From contig CAIJXG010000089.1 of assembly GCA_903824505.1 (NCBI GenBank), positions 1 to 38,439 of the forward strand: a stretch of DNA of 38,439 nt, given 5' to 3'. This document shows, piece after piece, positions 1 through 8,131 of this stretch (its first letter is position 1; every line of letters starts with the position of its first letter). Source of the stretch: an uncultured Pseudomonadota bacterium. GTDB lineage: Bacteria; Pseudomonadota; Alphaproteobacteria; UBA9219. Below the pieces are notes generated by a model. That model ran no database searches. It was given only the letters and a program-made list of their open reading frames with translations, and was not told the DNA's origin. Position numbers and translations under genes: made by a program.

Positions 1-118
1 AAAGGAGTTCACATGAACAAAAAGAAAGGATAGAATGCGCCACTGTCCTACACGCCATGCGTGTAAAGGCAATCCAACTGGGAACAGAGACTCTCTCTTA
101 ATTATCCAAAAACCTGTT

Positions 119-622
119 TCATAAATGGGGGCCAGCGTAGTAAAACTCCTGACCTTTTCCTAAAGGTATAAGAAGTTCAGTCTCACAAATACGAAAAGCT
201 CCAACTGGGGAGAAGTACTCCTTCTGACCTAAGAAAGAAGGATCTGTCATGTCAAGATAGGTCTCCTTAGGCATGAAGTCATGTCTAAGACGAACGAATT
301 CTTCTTCATCAGAAGATCTGACGAAGATCTGCCCGTCTTTCTCCATGCAAGACGATCCTCCTTTCGGCAGGATACAGGCTCTCGACGAGAACTGCTCTTC
401 TTCACAAAATCTAGCAAGAAAATTAGATAAAGGAGGCCTTTCTGGGGATAGACACGCGCCTTCTCTGTATTTATTCTCAGAGTCTCGAATAACGCGCTCA
501 AGTGCTCGGGCAAAATCTGCTCGGTCAACATAAAGCGCCGCGCCCGGACTTTTAAACTCTAATAGGTTTGCCCAGTATGCGGCGACAACACCTACGGCGT
601 CTTCAGGTTTATATCCTTCCAT
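119..622 (-). CDS. Hypothetical protein, 167 aa
   Basis: I do not recognise this protein. The ATG is preceded by a strong purine-rich ribosome binding site (AAGGAGAGAAGGAG abuts it), which argues that it is a real gene. The product is soluble-looking and acidic in its middle (residues ~95-115 are rich in Ser, Asp and Glu). It has four Cys residues between about 57 and 92, no signal peptide and no membrane segment. The upstream region on the minus strand is AT-rich and contains a TTGACA hexamer (plus-strand complement at 709-714), but I see no convincing -10 box at the right distance. It could be a cargo or effector-type gene. The reading frame is supported; the function is unknown. Confidence 0.6.
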   Translation of the reverse strand: MEGYKPEDAVGVVAAYWANLLEFKSPGAALYVDRADFARALERVIRDSENKYREGACLSPERPPLSNFLARFCEEEQFSSRACILPKGGSSCMEKDGQIFVRSSDEEEFVRLRHDFMPKETYLDMTDPSFLGQKEYFSPVGAFRICETELLIPLGKGQEFYYAGPHL

Positions 623-807
623 CTCCTTCTCTCCTTATTCTTAATGTTGTAAATTTTAGCACTTAATTCCCCAATCACGAAAAAAGCCTACAAATCCGAC
701 CCCCAGAATGTCAAGGAAAAAAATATTTTCATATATACTCCCATACATTATCAGGACTCATCCGGAAGATGTGGCTCCTACACATACAATGGAGACGCGG
801 TAACCCC

Positions 808-1494
808 TTAGGAATTAGGGGTTGAGGCCGTATAAAATTTCTCGCCAAGCTGGATCAGGGCGCGGCCCGTGTCGCGGCGGTGCGTGTTTGTATCGCGCAG
901 CGAATAGATGCAGCCGCAATATTCCTGCTGATAGAAATGCTCGCGCTTCGCAATCTCGATCATGCGGTTGGATCCTCCCCCTTTGCGCCAATTGTAATCC
1001 CAGTACTGAAGCCCTTGATACCGCGCGGCCGCTTTATGGCCACAGGCATTGATCTGTTCCATATTTTTCCAGCGCGAGATTCCCAGACAAGAGGTGAAAA
1101 GCGGAAAGTCGTTTTCATGGGCGTAGAGCGCCGTACGTTCGAAACGCATGTCGAAACATGCCGTGCAGCGCGCGCCGCGCTCCGGCTCCCATTCCAATCC
1201 CTTGACCCGCGTGAACCAATTTTCTGAATCATAATCCGCGTCGATGAAGGGAATGCCCTTCTTTTCGGCAAAGGCGATATTCTCGCGCTTGCGCAACTCA
1301 TATTCCTCGCGCGGGTGAATGTTGGGGTTATAGAAGTAAATCGCGAAGGAAAGACCTGAGTCCTGCAGAGCCTCGATCACCTCGCCCGAGCAGGGGGCGC
1401 AACAGGAATGAAGCAGCACGCGCCCAATCCCCTCGGGCACAGGAAGCCTGAGGCGGGAGTCGGAGGGAAGGGATGTTTCTTTCTTTTTTCTCAC
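808..1494 (-). CDS. queH: Epoxyqueuosine reductase QueH
   Basis: QueH (formerly DUF208) reduces epoxyqueuosine to queuosine in tRNA and replaces the cobalamin enzyme QueG in many bacteria. The 228-aa product shows the family hallmarks: [17 protein letters not shown] near residues 28-44 with the adjacent Cys pair 31-32, the YFYNPNIHP segment, [10 protein letters not shown], a CTAC pair followed by FDMRFERTA, and a C-terminal YCGC. These cysteines are the expected iron-sulfur and active-site ligands of the family. The start is GTG, with AAGAGGT about five bases upstream. A short inverted repeat (AACCCCT...AGGGGTT) overlaps the stop codon but has no T-run. The gene is a single unit separated from the epimerase by about 60 bp. 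The length is close to that of other QueH proteins. Confidence 0.93.
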   Translation of the reverse strand: MRKKKETSLPSDSRLRLPVPEGIGRVLLHSCCAPCSGEVIEALQDSGLSFAIYFYNPNIHPREEYELRKRENIAFAEKKGIPFIDADYDSENWFTRVKGLEWEPERGARCTACFDMRFERTALYAHENDFPLFTSCLGISRWKNMEQINACGHKAAARYQGLQYWDYNWRKGGGSNRMIEIAKREHFYQQEYCGCIYSLRDTNTHRRDTGRALIQLGEKFYTASTPNS

Positions 1495-1555
1495 GCTGAC
1501 CTCTTTTAGGCTTGGGGTTCTTTGGAGTCCGAAAGTTTTTTCATTCCTTTACAGG

Positions 1556-2557
1556 TCAGGTCACACGTTTCTTCTGTTCCAAAAACCACCGGCTTGAATC
1601 CTCAATGGCTTCGGCAAAGCCGATCCGTGTGGAAGGCCCTCGGTGTGCCGCAATCTTGGCCGCGCTGTGGCCGCAGCTGCGCCCGAACAGACGGACGATC
1701 AGACGATGCAGCAACGGCTCTTGCGACAGACGGAGAACCGCATAGCCCCTTTCAAACCCTCTGCCAAGAAGATCGGCCACGCCAAAGGGAAGATTGAGCA
1801 CCACGCCATGCCCCTTGATCCCGCGACGCAGGGCGAAAACAAAATCCGCCCAAGATGCGTCATAGGGATCGCGCAGATTATAAATCTCGTCCATGGCTTG
1901 CGGCGCGTGCGCGACCCAGATCATATCATCAACCAGATTTGACACATGGATGAGTCCGGCATTTGCCTTCCCGCCGTCAATCGTCACCATCAACCCCGCA
2001 CGCAGCTCTTTTCCGATACGTTCGACAAAGGGGCTGCGTGGGCCGATGACATTGCAGGGGCGCAGAATCGTAAAGGGAATTCCTTGTTCCCCGCACAAAC
2101 GGCGCACGATATTTTCCCCTTCGCGCTTGCTATCCCCATAGCCAAAACCGGATTCTTGGGTTGGCGCCGTTTCATCACAGGGTTGTGTCGGAAACCCGTA
2201 CACATCGACGGTCGAGACATGCACAAGGCGCGACAATTTGGAGTTTTCTTGCGCGATCGCGGTCAACAAATTTTCAACGCCCGTGACATTGGCGGCTCGA
2301 TAAGCGGCCTGCGTATCCCATGTATGAACATTCGCCGCGCAGTGGAAAACAACGGACACAGATTGAACCGCCCGCGCCAGAGCGTCTAGATCCGCCAAAT
2401 CGCCTGTGATGATCTCTGTTTGTTTCAGAAGCGGCGAAAGCCTGTCGGGATTCCGAACCAAAAGTTTTAAAGCCCAGCCCTCGCCGATCAGGCTTTCAGC
2501 CAGCCGCGACCCGATAAAACCTGTGGCACCCGTGACAAGAGCGGTTTTTTGAGGCAA
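1556..2557 (-). CDS. NAD(P)-dependent sugar epimerase/dehydratase (extended SDR)
   Basis: An extended short-chain dehydrogenase/reductase of 333 aa. The N-terminal TGATGFIG Rossmann motif binds NAD(P), STVDVYG and the YGDSK motif supply the catalytic Ser/Tyr/Lys, and the substrate side carries LRPCNVIGPRSPF. Such enzymes act on nucleotide sugars or sterol-like and hopanoid-like substrates; the exact substrate cannot be told from sequence. The start is TTG: a TGA stop lies directly before it in frame and AGGAG sits seven bases upstream, so no other start fits. The last ~50 codons (1581-1729) are duplicated in inverted orientation at 18700-18850 as a decayed fragment. It is transcribed away from the DUF482 gene. 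Confidence 0.85.
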   Translation of the reverse strand: MPQKTALVTGATGFIGSRLAESLIGEGWALKLLVRNPDRLSPLLKQTEIITGDLADLDALARAVQSVSVVFHCAANVHTWDTQAAYRAANVTGVENLLTAIAQENSKLSRLVHVSTVDVYGFPTQPCDETAPTQESGFGYGDSKREGENIVRRLCGEQGIPFTILRPCNVIGPRSPFVERIGKELRAGLMVTIDGGKANAGLIHVSNLVDDMIWVAHAPQAMDEIYNLRDPYDASWADFVFALRRGIKGHGVVLNLPFGVADLLGRGFERGYAVLRLSQEPLLHRLIVRLFGRSCGHSAAKIAAHRGPSTRIGFAEAIEDSSRWFLEQKKRVT

Positions 2558-2598
2558 TCAAAGACTCCTAATTCCATAAGCTAAGGCGATCTATCTAT

Positions 2599-3735
2599 AT
2601 GTCCTCTCTTCTCCGTCCCCAAATCTTTTCTTCCGCACGGGATTTGCCCCCCGAATGGGACGTGTTGGCCTTGGCTCAGTCCAACACGATGTCTCGGGCT
2701 TTTTGGCAGGTTGTGGAGGAGGGGGAGCTTGGTAATTTCGCCTGCCGCTACGCGCTTTTTTACGACGCGGCAGGGAAGGAGGCTGCGGTCGCCGGATTTT
2801 ACGAAGTGACAACGGATATAGCGATTTTTGCGCCGCCTTTCTTACGGAAATTCTTGCAAAAAATCCGGAAAGTTTTCCCGAATTTCCTGAAGCTCCGCAT
2901 GTTGGAATGCGGTACGCCTGTGACGCTCAATAGCCCCCCTTTTGCGGCGCGGCCTGATATCGATCCGACGGCAGTTGTTGCGGCGCTTCATCAGCTGCTG
3001 CAAAGTATCGCGCGGCAAGAGGGGCATCTCTTGATCGTCGTGCGGGATTTCGAACCGGAGGCTTTTGCGCTGAAGCCTCTTTTCACCGCGCGCGGCTATC
3101 ATTGGGTTCAGAGCTTGCCCAATACTTATCTTACGATTCACTGGGACTCGCCGGACGCTTATCTCGCGGCGATGAAAAGCTATTTCCGGAGCAAAACGCT
3201 TAAACATTTGAAAAGAAATCCGGGCGTGCGGCATCAGCTGGTGGAGGGGTTTCAGGATTTGGCCGAGACTTTATGGCGGCAATGGATGATCGTTCATACG
3301 CAGGCCGATGAATTTCAGCGGGAGATTCTCTCCCCCGCTTTTTATCGGTCTTTTGCAACACATATGGGCGCGGAGGCGAAGGCGCTGCTTTTTTATCGGG
3401 AGGAAAAACTGGTCGGCCATGTGTTGCTGCTGAAAGACGGCCCTACGCTCCGTTGGCTTTATTTTGGGCGCGAGGAAGCCGTGAATGACAGTCTTTATCT
3501 GTACGCCGCCCACAAAGCCGTCGAAACCGCTATTCTTCTGGGGGCAAAAAAAGTGGAAATGGGGCTGACAACCTATCCGATCAAACTGGATCTGGGCGCT
3601 GAACCCGCCCCGATCCGGCTGGCAATCAAAGCAACGACCAATTGGCTTAATCCCCTTGTCGGGTTTTTCTATCCCTTGATGAACCATCTGCCGGAGGTTC
3701 AGGGGCGGGATGTGTTTAAGAAAAAGGCCTTCTAG
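2599..3735 (+). CDS. GNAT/FemAB-like acyltransferase (DUF482 family)
   Basis: The 378-aa protein matches my recollection of the DUF482 'peptidogalycan biosynthesis' family, which adopts a GNAT/FemAB-like fold. Supporting segments are SNTMSRAFWQVVEEGE near the N-terminus, the central LKHLKRNPGVRH, and a C-terminal half with LLFYREEKLVGHVLLLKDG, WLYFGREE and VEMGLTTYPIKLDLGAEP. The reaction has not been established for most members, so a role in transferring an acyl or aminoacyl group to a cell-envelope precursor is inference. There is no signal peptide, so it is probably cytoplasmic. Its stop codon overlaps the stop of the convergent rloB gene: the palindrome CTAG at 3732-3735 supplies TAG on both strands. 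Confidence 0.75.
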   Translation: MSSLLRPQIFSSARDLPPEWDVLALAQSNTMSRAFWQVVEEGELGNFACRYALFYDAAGKEAAVAGFYEVTTDIAIFAPPFLRKFLQKIRKVFPNFLKLRMLECGTPVTLNSPPFAARPDIDPTAVVAALHQLLQSIARQEGHLLIVVRDFEPEAFALKPLFTARGYHWVQSLPNTYLTIHWDSPDAYLAAMKSYFRSKTLKHLKRNPGVRHQLVEGFQDLAETLWRQWMIVHTQADEFQREILSPAFYRSFATHMGAEAKALLFYREEKLVGHVLLLKDGPTLRWLYFGREEAVNDSLYLYAAHKAVETAILLGAKKVEMGLTTYPIKLDLGAEPAPIRLAIKATTNWLNPLVGFFYPLMNHLPEVQGRDVFKKKAF

Positions 3736-4412
3736 TTTCGACCCTCCATCTTCACCAGCCCATCGACCAGAGAATGAACATCTGTAAAAGGCTCTGTCCC
3801 ATCATAGGCTGTGCTTTTTTCTGCAAGTCTTTTGGCGCGTTTGCAGGCAATTTCTAAATTTTCTTGGGTCAAAGCAAAGGCACCTTTCATGCCCTTGTCA
3901 TAATTTGGAATGTGCTTTTTCAAGCGCTGAAAAGCTTCTGTCCGATGCAAGGGGCTTTGAATATCTTCAAAATGCAAAAGCAGCCAAAGCTCAAAACAAG
4001 GAACAGAGGCGATGGCCTGAAAAGTCACCTTCTGCTTTGCGTCATTTTTTAACGTGCCATTTAACGATTCTGCCTGCTGCAGGGCATTATGATAGGTCGT
4101 GTGTTCATCGCGATCAAACACCACAAAGATGGATTCAAAAGCGCGAGGGGCTATTTTTCGATGCAGGTCTCCTTTCAAAAACAGATCGTGCGCATAGTCC
4201 ACGATCTGTTGTGGCGCCGTGCCATAGTCGCATGGACGCACGACCACATTGGCTGTATTCAAACGATATGTTTCTCGGATCTCCTCAAAATAAGAGGGCT
4301 CCGTTTTCGTACCCTCCGAAACAATCAGAATTCTGTCATACCCCGCACGCCGTCCCTGTTTACGTCCCAGCTTGGCTTGTTGTCGCATAAAGGGAGAATT
4401 GTCCCGCGCCAT
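3732..4412 (-). CDS. rloB: RloB-like protein (AbiLii-type defence partner)
   Basis: A 226-aa RloB-family protein. Diagnostic segments are ILIVSEGTKTEPSYFEEI near residues 28-45, IFVVFDRDEH in the middle (acidic residues of a TOPRIM-like nuclease core) and PCFELWLLLHFED. RloB was named as a gene linked to type I restriction loci, and together with an AAA ATPase it corresponds to the AbiL-type phage-resistance pair; no biochemical reaction is assumed here. It starts six bases after the ATPase gene ends, so the two are almost certainly cotranscribed. No hsdRMS genes are visible, so the pair stands alone between a DUF482 gene and murE. Confidence 0.85.
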   Translation of the reverse strand: MARDNSPFMRQQAKLGRKQGRRAGYDRILIVSEGTKTEPSYFEEIRETYRLNTANVVVRPCDYGTAPQQIVDYAHDLFLKGDLHRKIAPRAFESIFVVFDRDEHTTYHNALQQAESLNGTLKNDAKQKVTFQAIASVPCFELWLLLHFEDIQSPLHRTEAFQRLKKHIPNYDKGMKGAFALTQENLEIACKRAKRLAEKSTAYDGTEPFTDVHSLVDGLVKMEGRN

Positions 4413-4418
4413 TTTAGG

Positions 4419-5678
4419 TTACCCTTCTCTGTCGTTGCCAAAGAACGGTAACGCACCATAGCGGCCGATCAAATAGCCGCGTTCTAAGGCTTCATGCTTG
4501 CGAGGACTAAAATCTAACAAAGGATAAAGTTTTGAGGCCTGCGCGGAGTCTTTCTCCACAAACCATATCTGATCACGACGCAGCAAGTCAGCATCCAGCA
4601 AGGATGTATCGTGTGTTACAAAAATCAGCTGCGCTCCGTGTGCATTGAGTTTTGGATTATGGAACATCCCAACAAGTCTGCGCACGATCATCGGATGAAG
4701 ACTATTATTCAGTTCATCAATGACGAGCGTCAGCCCTTTTTCTAGCACATCAAGAATCGGGCCTGCAAAAAACAGAAGATTTCTGGTCCCTGTGGATTCA
4801 TCTTGTAAGCCAAATGTAGCTTTGCCTCCGGTGGCTACGTGATGAAAGTACAGCTCATAGATTTCTTGTTCATTGTTGCCAACCGATGTTTGGCCTGTCT
4901 CTGCGTCAAAATGAACAACACGACTTGGGACCTTTCTGGGCACAACGTTTATATCCGCAACGCTTAGGTCGGCAGTCGAAAGAAAAGCGCATATGGCCTG
5001 TTTTCCCTCAGGCTTGCGCAACATGTCGAGGGAAAATTGAAGGTTCAAAGGCGCTGCGTCGTTAAGTATGGCTAATTTATGAGCAAACCAATGAAAGATA
5101 GGAAGCAACTGCTCACTATTCAGATGCGCAGCCATGGATAAAAAAAGCGTATTGGGACGTGTTGTGCGTTCCCATAGGCTTTTGTCTCCCTTCAGTCCCG
5201 ATCCGAGATCGTAGATGTCCTTACCCGTTGCCTCGTCAAAGGTTCGATGAATCCATTGCTGTGGTTTTGCTGCTTTATACACAAGCAGATGTTCTTGAGT
5301 GATGCGTTGTGCGGTCAGCGCAAATCCATACTGATATCGGATGCCATCCAATAGGAAGGTGACCTCGAATTCGGTTGGTTGTGTCGGGGATTTGGCATCA
5401 AGAAGAAAAGATTGGATATTAAATGTTTGATCAGGCCGCATAGCCGTCGCGGACTCCACAACAACACCGCGCATAAATTGCAATGCCTTGATAAGATTTG
5501 ATTTTCCGCTGGCGTTGGGGCCGTAAATAGCCGCGCTGCGCAGCAAAAAGGGAGCCGCCTTCACACCAGAGGCAACGGTATTACACTCATGAAGAGACTT
5601 GTCCGTGGCCGCCACAAGACTCAACACTTGTTCATCGCGTAGGGAGCGGAAGTTTTTAACGCGGAAATCAAGCAGCAT
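4419..5678 (-). CDS. rloA: AAA/ABC-type ATPase, RloA/AbiLi-like
   Basis: A 419-aa ATP-binding protein of the OLD/RloA type. It begins LLDFRVKNFRSLRDEQVLSL, typical of SMC-like defence ATPases. The Walker A GPNASGKS lies at residues 53-60, a Walker B-like VIDELNNSLHP follows near residue 330, and an H-loop FVTHD follows that. The frame is open further upstream (to 5732), but the ATG at 5678 has GGAG six bases before it and gives the standard N-terminus; an alternative ATG is at 5690. With RloB it forms a two-gene defence module, where the ATPase probably senses or licenses the RloB effector (inference). By eye the pair is richer in A+T than its neighbours, which fits horizontal acquisition. 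Confidence 0.85.
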   Translation of the reverse strand: MLLDFRVKNFRSLRDEQVLSLVAATDKSLHECNTVASGVKAAPFLLRSAAIYGPNASGKSNLIKALQFMRGVVVESATAMRPDQTFNIQSFLLDAKSPTQPTEFEVTFLLDGIRYQYGFALTAQRITQEHLLVYKAAKPQQWIHRTFDEATGKDIYDLGSGLKGDKSLWERTTRPNTLFLSMAAHLNSEQLLPIFHWFAHKLAILNDAAPLNLQFSLDMLRKPEGKQAICAFLSTADLSVADINVVPRKVPSRVVHFDAETGQTSVGNNEQEIYELYFHHVATGGKATFGLQDESTGTRNLLFFAGPILDVLEKGLTLVIDELNNSLHPMIVRRLVGMFHNPKLNAHGAQLIFVTHDTSLLDADLLRRDQIWFVEKDSAQASKLYPLLDFSPRKHEALERGYLIGRYGALPFFGNDREG

Positions 5679-5765
5679 GCGAATCTCCATAAGGTAGAGC
5701 CTATGGGAGAATAATTTGCACAAAACACGCAAAAAGTCAATTTATTTTATGTTTCGCCTATATTT

Positions 5766-7220
5766 CTACAAATTCTTCTGCGCCTCAATCGAATCATCGA
5801 AGGGAAGGGTTTTGTCGCCGACGCTTTGCCCCTGCTCATGGCCTTTGCCGGCGATAATCAAAATATCTTTCGCGCCGAGTCTTTGGATTCCTTCCGCAAT
5901 CGCTTGGGCGCGGTCGCCGATTTCCCGCACTTGGGTTTGGCCGACACACCCCGCAAGGATTTCTGCGCGGATGGTCGCGGGATCCTCAAAACGTGGGTTG
6001 TCGTCTGTCACAAGAGCCCAATCCGCCTGCGCTGCCGCAATCGCGCCCATTATTGGCCTTTTGCCTTTGTCACGATTGCCGCCGCAGCCGAAAACGACTC
6101 CGAGCCTGCCCCCCGATTTTTCCAGAGAGTCTCGGGCGGCGCGCAAGACATTTTCTAGCGCGTCCGGTTTATGGGCGTAATCGACAAAAACCGCCCCGCC
6201 TGTTTTGGAAAGTCCGATGAACTGCATGCGTCCGGGCGGGCCAGCCAAGTCAGGAAAGGCCGCAAAGACAGAGTCGATAGGGGCGCCAGCCCCTATTAAA
6301 AGCCCGGCCGCTCCCAGCGCGTTCCATGCTTGAAAGCCGCCCCTCACGGGTAAAAAGGCATCGATCTTTTTGCCGAAGGCTTCAATGCGCAGATTCTGGC
6401 CCTGTTCATGCGGCTGCACGTCCACCAGACGCAGCTCTGTGCCTTGCGTGCCGTAGGAAATAAGAGAGAGTTTTCTTTGGTGTGCGATGGCGGCAAGGGG
6501 CGCGTATTCTTCTATATCCGCATTTAAAACAGCCCCCGCCCCCGAGGGCAGAAGCGCTGTAAAGAGCCGCATTTTAGCGGCGAAATAGCCTGCCATCGTT
6601 TCGTGATAATCCAGATGGTCGCGCGACAGATTCGTAAAACAAGCCGCTTTCAGGCGCACATGATCCAAACGGTGCTGTTCAATCCCGTGGCTGGAGGCCT
6701 CCAAAGCCAAATGGGAGATCCCTTGAGCCGCGCACAGATCCAAAGTTTGGTGCAAGGTGATTGGATCGGGCGTCGTCAAAGAACCGTAAGATGTCCCCTG
6801 CGCTGTCACCAGCCCCAGTGTGCCAAGACTGGCGGCCTTATGTCCACAGGCCTGCGCCAGCTGCCGCGCAAATTCGGCGGTGGATGTTTTACCGCTTGTG
6901 CCCGTGACTGCCAGAATGGTGTCAGGCTGCTTGGGATAAAAAGCGGAAGCGAGATCGGTGAGGGTCCGCCGGATATGCGCGGTTTTAAGGACAGCAAGTG
7001 ACGGAGGGTAGGCGAAGGTCTCTGCGCCATTCGCCGGAAGCACAAGCGCAACCGCGCCTTTTTGAATCGCCTCGGCAACATAGGTTCTTCCGTCAGCTTT
7101 TGTGCCCTGAATGGCGATGAACAAAAAGCCGGGCTGAACCTTGCGCGAATCTTGAGTCAGTCCCGTCAGATCAAGGTCGGGGCCATCAAAGGGCAAGAGA
7201 GTCAGATCTGAAAGACGCAT
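5766..7220 (-). CDS. murE: UDP-N-acetylmuramoyl-tripeptide synthetase MurE (meso-DAP type)
   Basis: MurE ligates the third stem-peptide residue onto UDP-MurNAc-L-Ala-D-Glu in the cytoplasm. The 484-aa protein has the N-terminal uridine-binding segment (LTQDSRKVQPGFLFIAIQG), the ATP loop TGTSGKTS at residues 106-113, the TTPDP segment, NLSRDHLDYH, and a C-terminal DNPR at 407-410. DNPR is the signature of enzymes that add meso-diaminopimelate. The length is normal. murE is usually next to ftsI and murF in the dcw cluster; here it is alone, flanked by the RloAB pair and a LysE-type gene. The long leader between murE and lysE is described separately. Confidence 0.95.
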   Translation of the reverse strand: MRLSDLTLLPFDGPDLDLTGLTQDSRKVQPGFLFIAIQGTKADGRTYVAEAIQKGAVALVLPANGAETFAYPPSLAVLKTAHIRRTLTDLASAFYPKQPDTILAVTGTSGKTSTAEFARQLAQACGHKAASLGTLGLVTAQGTSYGSLTTPDPITLHQTLDLCAAQGISHLALEASSHGIEQHRLDHVRLKAACFTNLSRDHLDYHETMAGYFAAKMRLFTALLPSGAGAVLNADIEEYAPLAAIAHQRKLSLISYGTQGTELRLVDVQPHEQGQNLRIEAFGKKIDAFLPVRGGFQAWNALGAAGLLIGAGAPIDSVFAAFPDLAGPPGRMQFIGLSKTGGAVFVDYAHKPDALENVLRAARDSLEKSGGRLGVVFGCGGNRDKGKRPIMGAIAAAQADWALVTDDNPRFEDPATIRAEILAGCVGQTQVREIGDRAQAIAEGIQRLGAKDILIIAGKGHEQGQSVGDKTLPFDDSIEAQKNL

Positions 7221-7431
7221 TGAATGGGCTCGCGATCCTACGGGCTTTAAAAATGCAAAAGGGGGACGGGCGCCTCATCCGGCAAGGCTTGGAGGAGCCT
7301 TCACAGATATATGAGCCGAAAGCCCCCTTCTTGGCAAGACAGCATCGAGAGAGTTTTGGGGGTTTCTCCTGTGTCTTGCGTAACCTTTGAGCCTCTGCAA
7401 TAAGAGCGCATCAAGAGAATCGGAGATCCCC
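7221..7431. other. Divergent murE/lysE intergenic region with possible pseudoknot leader
   Basis: Two pairs of complementary segments interleave on the plus strand. CCCCC at 7323-7327 can pair with GGGGG at 7358-7362, and GCAAGACA at 7334-7341 can pair with TGTCTTGC at 7372-7379. That order gives an H-type pseudoknot about 50 nt before the lysE start. A small hairpin (AAGGCT...AGCCTT) lies further upstream. I match it to no known riboswitch. The pairing could be chance. Confidence 0.2.
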
Positions 7432-8094
7432 TTGCTGGAAGAAATCAGCGTTTTTTACCGTGGCCTCGTCCTCGGCGCGGTTGTTTCCGCGCCTGTCGGG
7501 CCTGTCGGGCTTTTATGCGTGCGCCGCACCTTGCAAAAAGGCATGGGTGTGGGCTTGGCAACGGGGCTGGGCGCGGCCTGCGCCGACACGGTGTTTGGCA
7601 CGATTGCGATTTTTGGAATCGGAGCGATTATCGATTTTATTCATCACTATGCCTCAGCCATTCGCCTTCTGGGCGGTGCTGTCGTTTTGATCAGCGCGTG
7701 GCACGCATGGCATGATACGCCGAAGCCGCCGCACCCCAACGAGATTGTCGAGAAAGTTCTTCGGCTCTCTCAAGAAAAAACACTGAAGGGGACCGTACAG
7801 GCGGGGCTTAGCGGATTTTTGATCACGCTGACAAATCCGCTCGCCCTTTTTGGAACGCTGGCTGTCGTTGCGACCTTTGGCGAGATCACCGAGAAGCTCG
7901 AAGCCGATGTCATGATTTCGGGCATTTTATGGGGCGCGGCGCTGTGGTGGCTGGCGCTTTCCAGCGGAGTCAGCCTCCTGCGCCGACATTTTACAGAAGA
8001 CCGCCTTACAACACTCAATCGGTTGACGGCGATCGGCCTCGCGGCCTTGGCCGGATGGGCCATTGCAAGCGGAATTCATGGTTACTTAAAGTAG
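7432..8094 (+). CDS. LysE/RhtB-family exporter
   Basis: A 220-aa integral membrane protein of the LysE superfamily, which exports amino acids or related metabolites by proton antiport. Evidence: FYRGLVLGAVVSAPVGPVGLLCVRRTL at the N-terminus with the family's conserved PVGP loop, a second hydrophobic helix around GLGAACADTVFG, LLGGAVVLISAWHAW, a cytoplasmic loop rich in charged residues, GFLITLTNPLALFGTLAVVATFG in the second half (TNP is a family motif), and about six membrane segments in all. The start is TTG at 7432 with GGAG seven bases upstream; a longer frame from 7387 has no binding site. The substrate cannot be predicted. The end lies 37 bp from the convergent glucan synthase gene. Confidence 0.85.
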   Translation: MLEEISVFYRGLVLGAVVSAPVGPVGLLCVRRTLQKGMGVGLATGLGAACADTVFGTIAIFGIGAIIDFIHHYASAIRLLGGAVVLISAWHAWHDTPKPPHPNEIVEKVLRLSQEKTLKGTVQAGLSGFLITLTNPLALFGTLAVVATFGEITEKLEADVMISGILWGAALWWLALSSGVSLLRRHFTEDRLTTLNRLTAIGLAALAGWAIASGIHGYLK

Positions 8095-8131
8095 CGCATT
8101 AAGATCCGGACGCATGCGTCTGTATTCATTA

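Noticed and set aside
1-40. AAAGGAG followed by ATGAACAAAAAG at the window start
   Set aside because: The frame ends after six codons (TAG), so it is not a gene; it may be chance or a remnant. The rest of 1-118 shows nothing I can support.
786-812. Rho-independent terminator after queH
   Set aside because: The inverted repeat AACCCCT/AGGGGTT overlaps the stop codon and is not followed by a T-run.
7221-7431. SAM-II or other named riboswitch before lysE
   Set aside because: A pseudoknot is possible, but I do not see the conserved loop sequences of any class I know.
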